A stretch of 64,000 nucleotides of DNA from Methanogenium organophilum (GTDB taxonomy: Archaea > Halobacteriota > Methanomicrobia > Methanomicrobiales > Methanomicrobiaceae). This document shows, in pieces, positions 19,443 to 28,857 of the stretch. The position numbers were made by a program, and so were the translations under genes. The notes below the pieces were generated by a model. It was not told the DNA's origin. It did no database searches and saw only the letters and a list, made by a program, of their open reading frames with translations. Positions within the stretch are counted from its first letter, which is position 1, and the number at the start of each line of letters is the position of its first letter. Location of the stretch: positions 1,302,001 through 1,366,000 of the forward strand of contig NZ_CP113361.1 in NCBI RefSeq assembly GCF_026684035.1. Direction: 5' to 3'.

Positions 19443-20240
19443 TTATTCCCGGCCGTTTTGTACCATCAGGTCCCTGATACTCACATCGGGGTGATGGTAT
19501 CTACCCCGTGCAACGGTCTTTTTTCCAGACTGAATGGCGTTTCGCGGGCAGTAATTGATACAGGCGAAGCAGGATTCGCAGGCATTTCCCCATTTTGGTG
19601 GTTCCATGCCGCTCACGGTGATATTGTACGCCGGACAGACCAGTTCACAGGTGCCGCATCCATTGCACTTCTCATCTGCCCGGAAACGGCTTCCCTGCGA
19701 GCGCAGCTGTCCTTTCAGGGGTTGATACATGGCACTGTTAAAGAGATTCGTAAGGAATGGTCCTTTCTCAAATCCCAGATCTCCTGCGTTGATTTGTTCT
19801 GCAATCCGTTTGATCTCAGTGCGTGCCTCTGTGATAACTTCAATCTCCTGGTCTTCCGGAAGCACATCTCCAAGCAGCATATAATTGGTGGGCATCTTCA
19901 GGGAATATGCTCCGCCCATCTGGTAAGAACGCTTTTTAAGGATAGTTTTTATCCGTTTCCATGCCCCGTCCCCGGCACCGGCCATCGTCACAAGGGCAAA
20001 GATCCCATCTGCAGAATCAAGGTTGATTTTGCGGGCAAATTCTGAGACCATGAGTGGTGGGCCCCCAATATATACCGGAAACACAAACCCAATCCTCCCT
20101 TCCTGTACGGTGATTTCTCCCCCGCTATGTATCACTTTTGCCATGGGGATCAGCTCAGTATCTGGTATGTGGCAGGCCAGTTCCCGTGCTGCCCACAGGG
20201 AATTGCCAGTGCCGGTGAAGTAATATAGTATAGTCTTCAT
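19443..20240 (-). CDS. EFR1 family flavodoxin-ferredoxin
   Basis: 265 aa. An N-terminal flavodoxin fold (YYFTGTGNS FMN-binding loop, FPVYIGGPP) is followed by a two-cluster ferredoxin domain with CNGCGTCELVCP and CESCFACINYCP, so it should hold FMN and two [4Fe-4S] clusters. EFR1 proteins are electron carriers of unknown specific partners, frequent in anaerobes. Neighbouring CPHC thioredoxin on the same strand suggests a small redox group. Confidence 0.92.
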   Translation of the reverse strand: MKTILYYFTGTGNSLWAARELACHIPDTELIPMAKVIHSGGEITVQEGRIGFVFPVYIGGPPLMVSEFARKINLDSADGIFALVTMAGAGDGAWKRIKTILKKRSYQMGGAYSLKMPTNYMLLGDVLPEDQEIEVITEARTEIKRIAEQINAGDLGFEKGPFLTNLFNSAMYQPLKGQLRSQGSRFRADEKCNGCGTCELVCPAYNITVSGMEPPKWGNACESCFACINYCPRNAIQSGKKTVARGRYHHPDVSIRDLMVQNGRE

Positions 20241-20329
20241 GCCCTGATCTCTGGAAGAGTAGTACTCCTTCTTTAGTGATAATTATGTTGAAAATAACTG
20301 AATTGTGTTTCATAATTAATGATTGGAGA

Positions 20330-21055
20330 TTAATCTTGGGAGACGGTAATGACACAGACGGTGATATTGTCCTCTGAAACGGTAATCGCTGCAGAGAGCA
20401 GTGCAGCGGCAGCGATTCTGGCGGATTTTCCCCGTACTTCTTGGACTATTGTGTCCGGGGTCAGGTAATCGTGCATGCCGTCTGTAGAGAGAATGAGCGT
20501 ATCTCCTGGAATGATTTGGGTTTCGGTCACATCTGCTGCAAAGAGTGCACCAATGGACCGGGTGATGATATGTTTCTGCGGGTGACTGAATACCTCTTCC
20601 GGACGTATAGTGCCTGCATCTATCTGTTCCTGCACGAGTGAGTGGTCCCGTGTCACCTGGATGAGGCGGCCGTCCCGCACCAGTGAACAGCGTGAGTCTC
20701 CGGTATTGCAGGTAGTGAGATTCCCATCACAGAAGAGTGCGGTTGTGAGGGTGGTACCCATGCCACGTAGCGGACCGGTGGCTTCTTGTTTTACCGCCGC
20801 ATCTGCAGAGATGTGTGCCTGCCGAAGGAGGGCTGAGGAATCGGGCATGGCGCCCGCGCCAAAGGCCCGGCTGACGACGTCCTCTGCTGTTCGGATGGCA
20901 CAGGATGAGGCCACATCACCTGCCGGACGGCCGCCGATGCCGTCCGCGACCCCACAAAAGAGCGTCTCGCCATACCAGCGTGCTCCCCAGGCATCCTCAT
21001 TATTTGGCCGTCTTCCTGCCACTGATATCGCATGGTATGCAAACCGGGTATGCAT
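20330..21055 (-). CDS. PP2C-type serine/threonine phosphatase
   Basis: 241 aa from the ATG at 21055, preceded by AGGAGAAG; an in-frame ATG at 21076 has no ribosome binding site. PP2C motifs: RPNNEDAWG, GVADGIGG, MGTTLTTAL, NTGDSRCSLVRDG, TRDHSLVQEQ, ITRSIGA, and STDGMHDYL. It removes phosphate from Ser/Thr of target proteins with two metal ions bound by the aspartates. No Ser/Thr kinase is in the window. Confidence 0.93.
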   Translation of the reverse strand: MHTRFAYHAISVAGRRPNNEDAWGARWYGETLFCGVADGIGGRPAGDVASSCAIRTAEDVVSRAFGAGAMPDSSALLRQAHISADAAVKQEATGPLRGMGTTLTTALFCDGNLTTCNTGDSRCSLVRDGRLIQVTRDHSLVQEQIDAGTIRPEEVFSHPQKHIITRSIGALFAADVTETQIIPGDTLILSTDGMHDYLTPDTIVQEVRGKSARIAAAALLSAAITVSEDNITVCVITVSQD

Positions 21056-21214
21056 TATTCTCTTCTCCTGCTGCATCGCAGTCGTAATGATACCGTTCGC
21101 ACAGATAAGAGATAAGGGCGGCGCTTTTGGAGATTGCGGGTAGGATGGTTAAAAAAGGAAGCCTGGCCTATGTAAATACTCTGGAAAATGGGGGATGTCC
21201 CTGTTTCAGTGGAC

Positions 21215-21379
21215 TTATTCAGGAAACACTGCGTTGAGTTTCTGCATGAATTCCCGGTCTGAGAATACTTCGTCACATTCCTTTGAGAATCTGCAACGAA
21301 GTATGTCATATTCGTCCTCAGTGTACTGGCTTACAGATCCTCGTATCCGCTCTGTGAATATATCCGGGTCCGTTGGCAT
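21215..21379 (-). CDS. Small acidic protein of 54 aa, unknown function
   Basis: ATG at 21379; the product begins MPTDPDIFTERIRGSVSQY and continues DEYDILRCRFSKECDEVFSD, with two cysteines and a predicted helical C-terminus. On the minus strand, GGTATATATC (about 21413-21422) is a TATA box placed about 35 bases before the ATG, so the mRNA would have a very short leader and no Shine-Dalgarno is needed. It lies between the PP2C gene and addA. No family recognised. Confidence 0.55.
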   Translation of the reverse strand: MPTDPDIFTERIRGSVSQYTEDEYDILRCRFSKECDEVFSDREFMQKLNAVFPE

Positions 21380-21676
21380 AAATTCTCTGGGCTACTGTGA
21401 GTGTGGAAATGATATATACCTTTTGTGCGGATTGCATATATTTAAATACTGTTTTATTTTTGATATATATATTGTGGCAAAATTGGCCGAATGATATATA
21501 TTGTCTCTTGTGGGCCCGTTTGAATACGAATTAGGTTTTTTGAATTGAAATACATGACTCTGAAATAATATTTCTCCATTTTGTCGGTTAAATTTTAAAA
21601 AGATAAAGTATTGGTGTTTTCTGGGGGATGGGTTCGGTGCCGCATCCTTGACCAGAAGTAGCCAGCTGTTCTGTTG
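21380..21676. other. AT-rich spacer between addA and the 54-aa gene
   Basis: About 297 bases, markedly AT-rich. It contains the TATA box for the 54-aa gene, several TATATA stretches near 21410-21500, and T/A-rich sequence after the addA stop that probably ends the addBA transcript. No gene was found. Confidence 0.5.
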
Positions 21677-24600
21677 TCAGTAACATTCTCTTCTGCGGTG
21701 CCGGTCAGCCTTTGCCGCTGCTTTCTGTGCGGCAGGAATGTCCGGGAGAACTTTGGCCATTCTGCCGGTCCGGGTATAGTAAAGGTACGTCTCAGGCACT
21801 CTCCCGGTCAGGGCCCGGACGGCATCCGCGTAGACGGCGAGCTGGACGCGGTACTCCTCCCGGCATACACCCTCTCCCGGGTCAGGGCCGGTTTTGTAGT
21901 CAATCACCGCATACCGTCCGTCTGCCGTATTGATGATCCGGTCTACGACACCCCGCACCATCACCTCCCCAAAGCGGTGGACAAACGGGACTTCACACTG
22001 GTGTCGGGTGCTCTCCCGGATGAGCGGGTGGGAGCAGAACTGGTCGTATGCTGACGCAAGGGCGGCCACGCGGTCTGCACCCGCCGGGAAACCGTAGCGC
22101 ACGCAGGCGCGGGCGGGGGCCATCCCGGCAAAGACGGCGTGCACAAGGTCTCCGTTCCGTATCGCAGTATTTTCTGCTCCGCCGGACTGCAGGAGACTTC
22201 TGGGGTCCGGCCCCCCATCTATTGTCTCTGAAGCATATGCATGGATGGCCGTTGCCGGCAGAGGGGGGAGGGACGGTGGTGCAGAGCGGGAGAGCGGCGG
22301 GGTCATCCATGCGGCGTCTGCTCTCTTTGCGGGCAGAGGGGCGGTGATCATTACCGGCACCTGTGGCGGGGTGGCCGGCCCTGTCAGCGCACTCTTCTCT
22401 GCGGTAATGATTGGTATCCGCCATTTCCGGCCGTCCGGGGTTGTGCAGGCTTTTTCTCCTGCCGTCACATCTCCGGGAGTGATGCAGAGTGCCGCAAATG
22501 TCCGGTGCATCCGGGTCTTGCCGGTCTCCTGCCCGAGGGCGACCATCTCCATATCCGGCAGGGTTCCGGAGAGGAGAATGTGGTCACGGGCTCGGGTGAC
22601 CGCCACATAGAAGAGGCGACGTGCCTCTGCCGCTTCTTTCTCCTTGCGCCGGTGCTGTATCAAGAGGGAGATGGGTGCATCCACCGGTCCGTCCGGGCCG
22701 GGAATCTTTGTGGCAAGGCCCAGTCCCTCCTCAAAGACCACTCCGTTTCTCCGGCCGGTGGTGTCAGCGTTTGTGAAGGGCAGCACAACGACCGGAAATT
22801 CCAGCCCTTTAGAGGCATGGACGGTCATCACTGTAACAGCGTCTTCCTCCGCAACGAATAGGGGTGCATCCTCCTCTTTCGGTGCGTCCCGCACCGCACG
22901 CCTGAGGTCTGCGGCGAACTCATCAAATCCATAGCATCCTCCGGATTCCCGGGACCGGGCGATCCCGATGATCTTGCGGAGGTTTGCTGTCTGCTGATCA
23001 CCATTCTTTCGCCCGCCGCAGACTACATACATACCTGACTCCCGGAGGATGCGGGTCACAAACGCCGACGGGGGTTCCCGCCGTGCATACGCCTGCCAGC
23101 GCTCCAGCATCCGGCAGGCTGTGGCAGCCGGGCCGGTGGCATGCTCTTTAAGCCGGGAAAAGAGACGCCTGCCGCGACCATCTGCAGCACGGAATATTTC
23201 TGCATCAGAGAGTCCGAAGAAGGGAGAACGGAGGGCACCATACAGGGCGATGTCATCGGTATTATCTGCAAGGAAAGCGATCACCGCTGCACAGTCTCGC
23301 ACTTCCTGCCGGTCATAGTAGGCGGTCCCGCCATGGATCTGGTAGGGCACACCGGCCCGCCGGAAGGCATCTTCGATGAGGTGCAGGCGGCCCCGTGTCT
23401 CGATGAGGACCGCACAGTCCCCGAATGCGGCAGGCCGGCTGTTCCACTTTCCGTCCTCCCGTTTTTCATAGATTGTCTTTTTCTCTCCGCAGACTATATC
23501 GCGGAGCCACGCAGCGACTGCTTCTGCTTCTTTGAGGTCCCGCTCTGCGGCCTTTTTCTCGGTTGGGGTGATGAGGATCTCCGCTGTTCCACGGTGTGTT
23601 CCCCTCTTTTCGGTGACCGCAAGCAGGTCATAGCCAAATTCCCATGGCTGCCGGTCGGCGCCGAGTATCGTTTTGAAGAGGGTGTTTACGAAACCGATTA
23701 TTTCCGGTGCGCTGCGGAAACTGGTGTCAAGTGCCACCTCCTGTCCCCCCCGCTCGACCGTGATGTGTTCGCGGGTTGCCTTAAACTGTGTCACGTCGGC
23801 GTTCCGGAAGAGGTAGATGGACTGTTTCGGGTCTCCGACCACAAAGAGGGATCGTTCCTTCCCTGCGGCTGTGAGGATGTCGGAGATGATGGCCGCCTGC
23901 AGGGGGTCGGTGTCCTGAAACTCGTCAACCATGATAGCCCGGTACTTTGCGGCAATCCCGTTGCGTGCCGTCGGGTTTTCTGCAAGCAGGGCCTGGGTGA
24001 GGATGAGCATGTCCCCAAAGTCGATGCCCCCACGCTGCGCCTTCTGCCGCCCGATGGCACCTGCAAACCAGAAGAAGGCCGTGCCAAGCGCCTGCAGGAC
24101 GTGGATGGTCTCCTGAGTCTTCGGGTCATCCGGAGAGACGGTGAGCGTCAGCAGACCGCGGGGATTGTCGTCTCCCCACTCTTTCAGGGCACTGTATGCC
24201 GTGTTCAGGTGTTTCTTTACATCCGCCCCGAGAACCTTTGCAGACCCCATCCCGCGTCTCCCTTTACAGGAGAGCAGGGCGGCAAGGGCCTTGCAGGTTG
24301 TGTCCGGGCGTGCAGGATCAAGGGCCTCCAGGCAGGGGGCGGCTTCTGCAAGATAGTGGGCTGCCGGGTCGCTCTCGCCAGCATACACCAGGGCCAGATC
24401 CCGGAGCACGGCTGCCGCTTCCCCTGCAGGGGATGCAAAGAATTGCGTACATATATCATCTTTTTCTGCATCTACCGCAGCCGACCATGCAGCGATGACG
24501 TCTTCGGGGTTCTCCCGAACCTGACGGAAGAACCTCTCTGCATTCCATCGGTCGTTATAGAGGCTGGTCAGGACCTGTTGTATCTGCCAGACGCCAAAGG

Positions 24601-25069
24601 TTCGCAGGCAGACGAGGGTCGCTTCCCGGACGGGTTCCGGCAGGGTAGTATACAGGAGACGGTAGAGGGCCTCTTCTGTCATCTGCGTGAGGTCGTGGTC
24701 ATCGATAACGGCAAACCCGGGTTCCAGGCCGGCTTCGAGTGCATATTCCCTCAGTATTCGTGTACAGAAAGAATGGATCGTGGAGATGCCGGCCCACATC
24801 AGGTCGTCACGGAACCGGGCGGCATCCTCCCCCTCTGCTGACGCAAGGGCCTGACGGACACGGTCCTTCATCTCTGCTGCTGCCTTCTCGGTGAAGGTAA
24901 GAGCAAGGATCTCCTGCACGCCTGCCTGTTCGTCACCTTCCCGTTCGAGGAGGTCGAGGTAACGGCTGACAAGTACATAGGTCTTCCCCGTCCCGGCACC
25001 AGCCGTCACACAGAGGCTGCCCGGCGAGGTGATGGCAATCTCCTGAACCGGTGTTCGCTGTGGTGGCAT
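21677..25069 (-). CDS. addA: UvrD/RecB-type helicase-nuclease, AddA-like
   Basis: 1130 aa. Superfamily 1 helicase with Walker A TAGAGTGKTYVLVSRY near residue 22, motif Ia LTFTEKAAAEM, Walker B with VDEFQDTDPLQ, motif III VGDPKQSIYLFRNAD, and motifs V/VI (VMTVHASKGLEFPVV, FYVAVTRARD). The C-terminal part has a RecB-type PD-(D/E)XK nuclease (YAVIDYKTG followed by QLAVYADAV). In bacteria AddA and AddB form a complex that unwinds and trims DNA double-strand breaks. The start follows the addB stop directly (TAG ATG) with GGAGGGGG before it, so the two are coupled. Archaea usually use HerA-NurA with Mre11-Rad50 for this task. Confidence 0.92.
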   Translation of the reverse strand: MPPQRTPVQEIAITSPGSLCVTAGAGTGKTYVLVSRYLDLLEREGDEQAGVQEILALTFTEKAAAEMKDRVRQALASAEGEDAARFRDDLMWAGISTIHSFCTRILREYALEAGLEPGFAVIDDHDLTQMTEEALYRLLYTTLPEPVREATLVCLRTFGVWQIQQVLTSLYNDRWNAERFFRQVRENPEDVIAAWSAAVDAEKDDICTQFFASPAGEAAAVLRDLALVYAGESDPAAHYLAEAAPCLEALDPARPDTTCKALAALLSCKGRRGMGSAKVLGADVKKHLNTAYSALKEWGDDNPRGLLTLTVSPDDPKTQETIHVLQALGTAFFWFAGAIGRQKAQRGGIDFGDMLILTQALLAENPTARNGIAAKYRAIMVDEFQDTDPLQAAIISDILTAAGKERSLFVVGDPKQSIYLFRNADVTQFKATREHITVERGGQEVALDTSFRSAPEIIGFVNTLFKTILGADRQPWEFGYDLLAVTEKRGTHRGTAEILITPTEKKAAERDLKEAEAVAAWLRDIVCGEKKTIYEKREDGKWNSRPAAFGDCAVLIETRGRLHLIEDAFRRAGVPYQIHGGTAYYDRQEVRDCAAVIAFLADNTDDIALYGALRSPFFGLSDAEIFRAADGRGRRLFSRLKEHATGPAATACRMLERWQAYARREPPSAFVTRILRESGMYVVCGGRKNGDQQTANLRKIIGIARSRESGGCYGFDEFAADLRRAVRDAPKEEDAPLFVAEEDAVTVMTVHASKGLEFPVVVLPFTNADTTGRRNGVVFEEGLGLATKIPGPDGPVDAPISLLIQHRRKEKEAAEARRLFYVAVTRARDHILLSGTLPDMEMVALGQETGKTRMHRTFAALCITPGDVTAGEKACTTPDGRKWRIPIITAEKSALTGPATPPQVPVMITAPLPAKRADAAWMTPPLSRSAPPSLPPLPATAIHAYASETIDGGPDPRSLLQSGGAENTAIRNGDLVHAVFAGMAPARACVRYGFPAGADRVAALASAYDQFCSHPLIRESTRHQCEVPFVHRFGEVMVRGVVDRIINTADGRYAVIDYKTGPDPGEGVCREEYRVQLAVYADAVRALTGRVPETYLYYTRTGRMAKVLPDIPAAQKAAAKADRHRRRECY

Positions 25070-28000
25070 CTATGCCCCCTCCTCTGTGCGGTGTGTCGCA
25101 AGTGTCCGGAGGATACTGTTCCGGCATATGTGGGAATATTCACAGTATCCGGGACAATTGCCTGCATCTGCTGCCAGTGGGAAGCGGCCTGCCCGGATGC
25201 CTGCTGCAGCACGGGCGGCGGCCAAAACAGCCGTGTCGATGATCTCCCGGAAGGGTGGTGCGTCTTTTTTCATTTTCTTCACCGGGTAGGGGGCAAGGAC
25301 GTCTGCATAGCGGGTATCATGCACCACCACACTGTTCACCACACCCCGGCGTTTCATCTCATAGTATGATGCACCCGCACCGGCAGCGCCGCTCGCCACC
25401 TCAAGGGCCCGGACATAGAGGGCCAGCTGGAGGGCCTCCCCTGCGATGATCGCCGATTGGTTCGGGTGGGAACCGGTCTTGTAGTCTGTCACCAGAAACG
25501 CTCCGTCTGCCATCCGGTCCACCCGGTCGATAACGCCCCGCAGAAGGAGGGTTCGCTCCTCTCCCGGCACAGGCAGGGCGACCGGTGCATCATGAATGCT
25601 GCCGGGGCGGTCCGGAGTGCCGAAATCCACCTCAAAGAGGGACGGCACAAACTGAGCAGCCCGTGTCCCGGTCTCCTGCAGAATAAACTCCTCAAAAAGC
25701 CCAGGACCCGCCCCGTCTGTCCCGAGAAAGGCCTCCATGCCTGCTTCCCATGCAGCGCCGGAACGGGTATGTCGGGCAAGCACGGTCTCTGCCTGTGCAA
25801 GGATACGTGCGGTTGCCTCCTCTTTTTCACCCGGTCCCGGCCCGGTGTCATGGCTGGCCATCCAGCCCGTGTAGAAGATCTGGCAGACCTCATGGACGAT
25901 GGTCCCGTGTGCGGTGGCGGAGAGGTCACGGTCCTCTTCGGGCAGGGGTTCGGCGCCCAGAACATGCCGCAGGTAAAACCGGAAGGGGCAGGTGACATAG
26001 TCCTCCAGCGTGGTTGCCGACCAGACGGTGTCCTCCGGGTAGCGTGCGGCAAGCATCGGGGGGATCTCCGGGTCGGTGTCAAGCATGCCGTCAAAAGGTG
26101 AGTCACACGCCCCCTCGCGGTGATACTCCTCTGCGGTGATGCGGGCGGCCACCGATTCGGCGGAGCAGCCTTCCGGCAGCCAGAGTGCCGGTGGCAGAAA
26201 TCCGTCCCTGATGGCATGGCCGGCCTGTTCCATCCGGCTCTCTTTCGAGGCGGGCATGACCCTACACTGCCATTCGTCGTGTGGGAAGGCATCCTCTGCG
26301 GCGGCATAGAAGGGGGAGGGGATGAGCACCCCGCCGTCACTTTCCGCGTGGCTGAGATACAGTTTATTCCCGGCAGAGAGGAGGGCTGCGAGGAAGTAGT
26401 AGCGTTCTTCCCTGAGCTTCTCACGCCTTCGCATCGTGCCCATCGCCCGTTCCTCCTGTTCGGTGGTATAGGGGAGGAGGGGCGGAATGTCCGGGAACCG
26501 TCCGTCGGTCAGGTCCGCGATGAAGACCACCGGCAGGTGCAGCCCCTGAAGTTCACGGATACCGCAGATCTGGACGGCCTCTGTATCTGGTTCATGCTCG
26601 GGTCGTGCCTCTGCCGCTGCGGCTGTGAGGACCGCCGCCGCCTCGCGTACGCTCACTACCGGCCCTTCTTCTCCCGGGGTACCAGCCATCCTGTCCAGCA
26701 GTTGATGGAACTCACGCAGGGCGGTCTTTTCACGTTCTTCGACCATTGCATCCGGTGCCGGCGGGATGTGGGGTGCATCCCACCGGGTATAGAGGTCCCG
26801 GAGTGATTGGATATGGGCTCCCATTGGTTTTGGTGTCGTAAGCGGCTGCAGGTCCCGGATAAGTTGAGCAACCACCCTTTCGACCCGTTCGGTCGCAGCA
26901 AAGTCGCGTGCGGCGCCTTCCTGTCGGTAGGGCGGTTCTGCGGAATTTTCTGCGGTCTCTTTCAGGCGCCCTTTCAGACGGGCAAATCCGTCTTCCCATG
27001 CTGCTATGCCTCCCCGGATGCCAGCCTCACAGGCCCGATGGTTCACCTCACTCCCGGAGACCGGCCGTCCGTCAGCGTCACTGAACCGGAAGAACGGCTG
27101 GGAGAAGAGCTGCACCACCGTCTGTCGTTCATATCCGTCTGCCACCACCCGGAGCGGCAGAAGAAGCGCCTGAACCAGCGGTTCTTGTGCTAAGGGCAGG
27201 GTGGTGGATGAGGCGGCGGGGATACTGAAGTCTTCAAATATGGCTGTAAGCCGTCTCTCTTCTGCGCGGAGGTCCGGCAGGGCGACTGCGATCGCTTCCG
27301 GCGGAGTGCCGGTATGGATGAGGTCAGAGATCTGCTGCGCGACGGCCCGGAACTCTGTCCTGCGGTCCGGAAACGTGCCGCAGGAAAGTGATGCCGGCGG
27401 GGTGAGCCGGCCGGTATCCGAGAAGAGCCATTCCGGGCCGTTGCCGGTCTCCGGGGACGGGAGCGCCTCCGGCCCGAAGATTGCCGGGTTTGCCCCGGCT
27501 GGCCGGCAGACCATCCAGCGTCCGCCGCTCCCACTGAGCGCTGACAGGAACCGTTTTGCCTCAGGCAGGGGTGCATGGATGCCGTAGATACAGCCGGAGT
27601 ACGTGATCGGTGAGCGGGCAAGCGCATCTGCAGCGACGCTGCAAATCGATGGGCTGTCCACTGCCCCCTCTGCTGCCATACGTGCCCGGTAGTCTGCAAA
27701 GATCTCCCCTATGACCCGGCTCTTCTCTCCTCCGGCAGCACCGAGGCAGGAGGGGTAGTCGATGCCCCGTTCGGCGATCACGCGGAAGAGGCGGGAGAGG
27801 TCCTGTACGAGGCGCTGCCCCCCCTCCTTCCCGCCGGGGGTGAGGATGCCCCGCCCCGGGTGGGCCCGGATGGCCTGGTGCATCAGAACTCTGGCCTCTT
27901 CGGCAGGGATGATACGCAGGTCCGGTGCCATCCGGACGAGGATCTCTTTTGCGAGGTCTGCCGCTGTCCCCACAAGGGTTTGGGTATGGGGTATCTCCTC

Positions 28001-28162
28001 CCGGATCATCCGTGTGCGCAGGGTGGATGCAAGGCGTATGGTCGGCAGGCAGAAGGCGGCGGTAAATGGGTCTTCTGCTGCACATGTTGCAAAGAACCGG
28101 AGGCATTCTTCCTGCAGGTCACCCGGCAGAATCGGGATGTCGTTCTCTCTTTCAGCGGTCAT
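25070..28162 (-). CDS. addB: AddB-like PD-(D/E)XK nuclease with Fe-S cysteines
   Basis: 1030 aa. The C-terminal nuclease domain has FLVTDYKTGSHP and QLALYVRAL, and the cysteines of the AddB-type [4Fe-4S] staple: one in VTCPFRFYLRHVLG and three near the C-terminus in NCPGYCEYSHIC. The central region has the inactivated-helicase look of AddB (ELQGLHLPVVFIADLTDGRFP). I see no Walker A motif at the N-terminus, which AddB of Bacillus keeps; an AdnA-like or archaeal subtype is possible. It is the first gene of the addBA operon. Confidence 0.85.
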   Translation of the reverse strand: MTAERENDIPILPGDLQEECLRFFATCAAEDPFTAAFCLPTIRLASTLRTRMIREEIPHTQTLVGTAADLAKEILVRMAPDLRIIPAEEARVLMHQAIRAHPGRGILTPGGKEGGQRLVQDLSRLFRVIAERGIDYPSCLGAAGGEKSRVIGEIFADYRARMAAEGAVDSPSICSVAADALARSPITYSGCIYGIHAPLPEAKRFLSALSGSGGRWMVCRPAGANPAIFGPEALPSPETGNGPEWLFSDTGRLTPPASLSCGTFPDRRTEFRAVAQQISDLIHTGTPPEAIAVALPDLRAEERRLTAIFEDFSIPAASSTTLPLAQEPLVQALLLPLRVVADGYERQTVVQLFSQPFFRFSDADGRPVSGSEVNHRACEAGIRGGIAAWEDGFARLKGRLKETAENSAEPPYRQEGAARDFAATERVERVVAQLIRDLQPLTTPKPMGAHIQSLRDLYTRWDAPHIPPAPDAMVEEREKTALREFHQLLDRMAGTPGEEGPVVSVREAAAVLTAAAAEARPEHEPDTEAVQICGIRELQGLHLPVVFIADLTDGRFPDIPPLLPYTTEQEERAMGTMRRREKLREERYYFLAALLSAGNKLYLSHAESDGGVLIPSPFYAAAEDAFPHDEWQCRVMPASKESRMEQAGHAIRDGFLPPALWLPEGCSAESVAARITAEEYHREGACDSPFDGMLDTDPEIPPMLAARYPEDTVWSATTLEDYVTCPFRFYLRHVLGAEPLPEEDRDLSATAHGTIVHEVCQIFYTGWMASHDTGPGPGEKEEATARILAQAETVLARHTRSGAAWEAGMEAFLGTDGAGPGLFEEFILQETGTRAAQFVPSLFEVDFGTPDRPGSIHDAPVALPVPGEERTLLLRGVIDRVDRMADGAFLVTDYKTGSHPNQSAIIAGEALQLALYVRALEVASGAAGAGASYYEMKRRGVVNSVVVHDTRYADVLAPYPVKKMKKDAPPFREIIDTAVLAAARAAAGIRAGRFPLAADAGNCPGYCEYSHICRNSILRTLATHRTEEGA

Positions 28163-28269
28163 GTTGGGAGACCCCCCGGTAGTACATGGCTAATATATTG
28201 TGTTCCGTTGCCTTACCTCTCGCGATATGCGCTGCCGAAAAAAGAAGGGGAAGAGGCTGCCTGCAGCTG

Positions 28270-28815
28270 TCACCCGAGGTTTGCGATCTTCTTTCCGATA
28301 GCGGCTGCATCCTCAAGCGCTGCTGCATCGTCTTTGATCTCGCCCGGCAGGAATGCCTTTCCGGTCACTGAACCTGCATAAATAAACTCGTGGGCATTGG
28401 CAAACCCTTCGAGTGTCTCAAGGGCACGGTCTGCACCGCAGTCCCCGTTCACCGCGACGGTGACTACATATTTGCCGGAGAGTTTCCGGTCGTGCCAGAG
28501 TGAGTAGGTCCGGTCGATGAAGTTCTTAATCTGTCCGCAAACGTCATAGTAATAGACAGGTGTTCCGATAACAAGGACGTCACATTCCTGCATCTTTGCG
28601 GCAATCTGTCCCCAGTCGTCGTTGGTGATCGTACATTCCTTCTTCTCCCGGCACTGGAGACACCCGGTGCACGGATAGATGTGGTGGCCTCCAAGTGAGA
28701 CAAACTCGCAGGTTGCCTCTGCGTTCGCTTCTGTTACTGCTTCAAGGATCATCTTAATGAGATAGGCGGTATTTCCGTTCGCCTGCATGCTCCCTGAGAT
28801 TCCCAGGACATTCAT
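28270..28815 (-). CDS. Iron-sulfur flavoprotein (Isf-like), NADPH-dependent FMN reductase fold
   Basis: 181 aa. The flavodoxin-like fold begins VLGISGSMQANGNT (FMN phosphate loop) and the compact cluster motif CTGCLQCREKKEC (C-x2-C-x2-C-x5-C) matches the unusual [4Fe-4S] site of Methanosarcina Isf, which passes electrons from ferredoxin to acceptors such as oxygen or peroxide. TPVYYYDVCGQIKNFIDR is the conserved FMN-side segment. It is transcribed alone after addB on the same strand. Confidence 0.9.
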   Translation of the reverse strand: MNVLGISGSMQANGNTAYLIKMILEAVTEANAEATCEFVSLGGHHIYPCTGCLQCREKKECTITNDDWGQIAAKMQECDVLVIGTPVYYYDVCGQIKNFIDRTYSLWHDRKLSGKYVVTVAVNGDCGADRALETLEGFANAHEFIYAGSVTGKAFLPGEIKDDAAALEDAAAIGKKIANLG

Positions 28816-28857
28816 AGTGGAAAGTCGAATGCAACCTATTTGAGCGTTATGGCTGTA

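Noticed and set aside
23141-24841. 566-codon plus-strand ORF inside addA
   Set aside because: It is antisense to a gene with complete helicase motifs, and its product has low-complexity, Cys/Gly-rich composition typical of shadow frames in GC-rich DNA.
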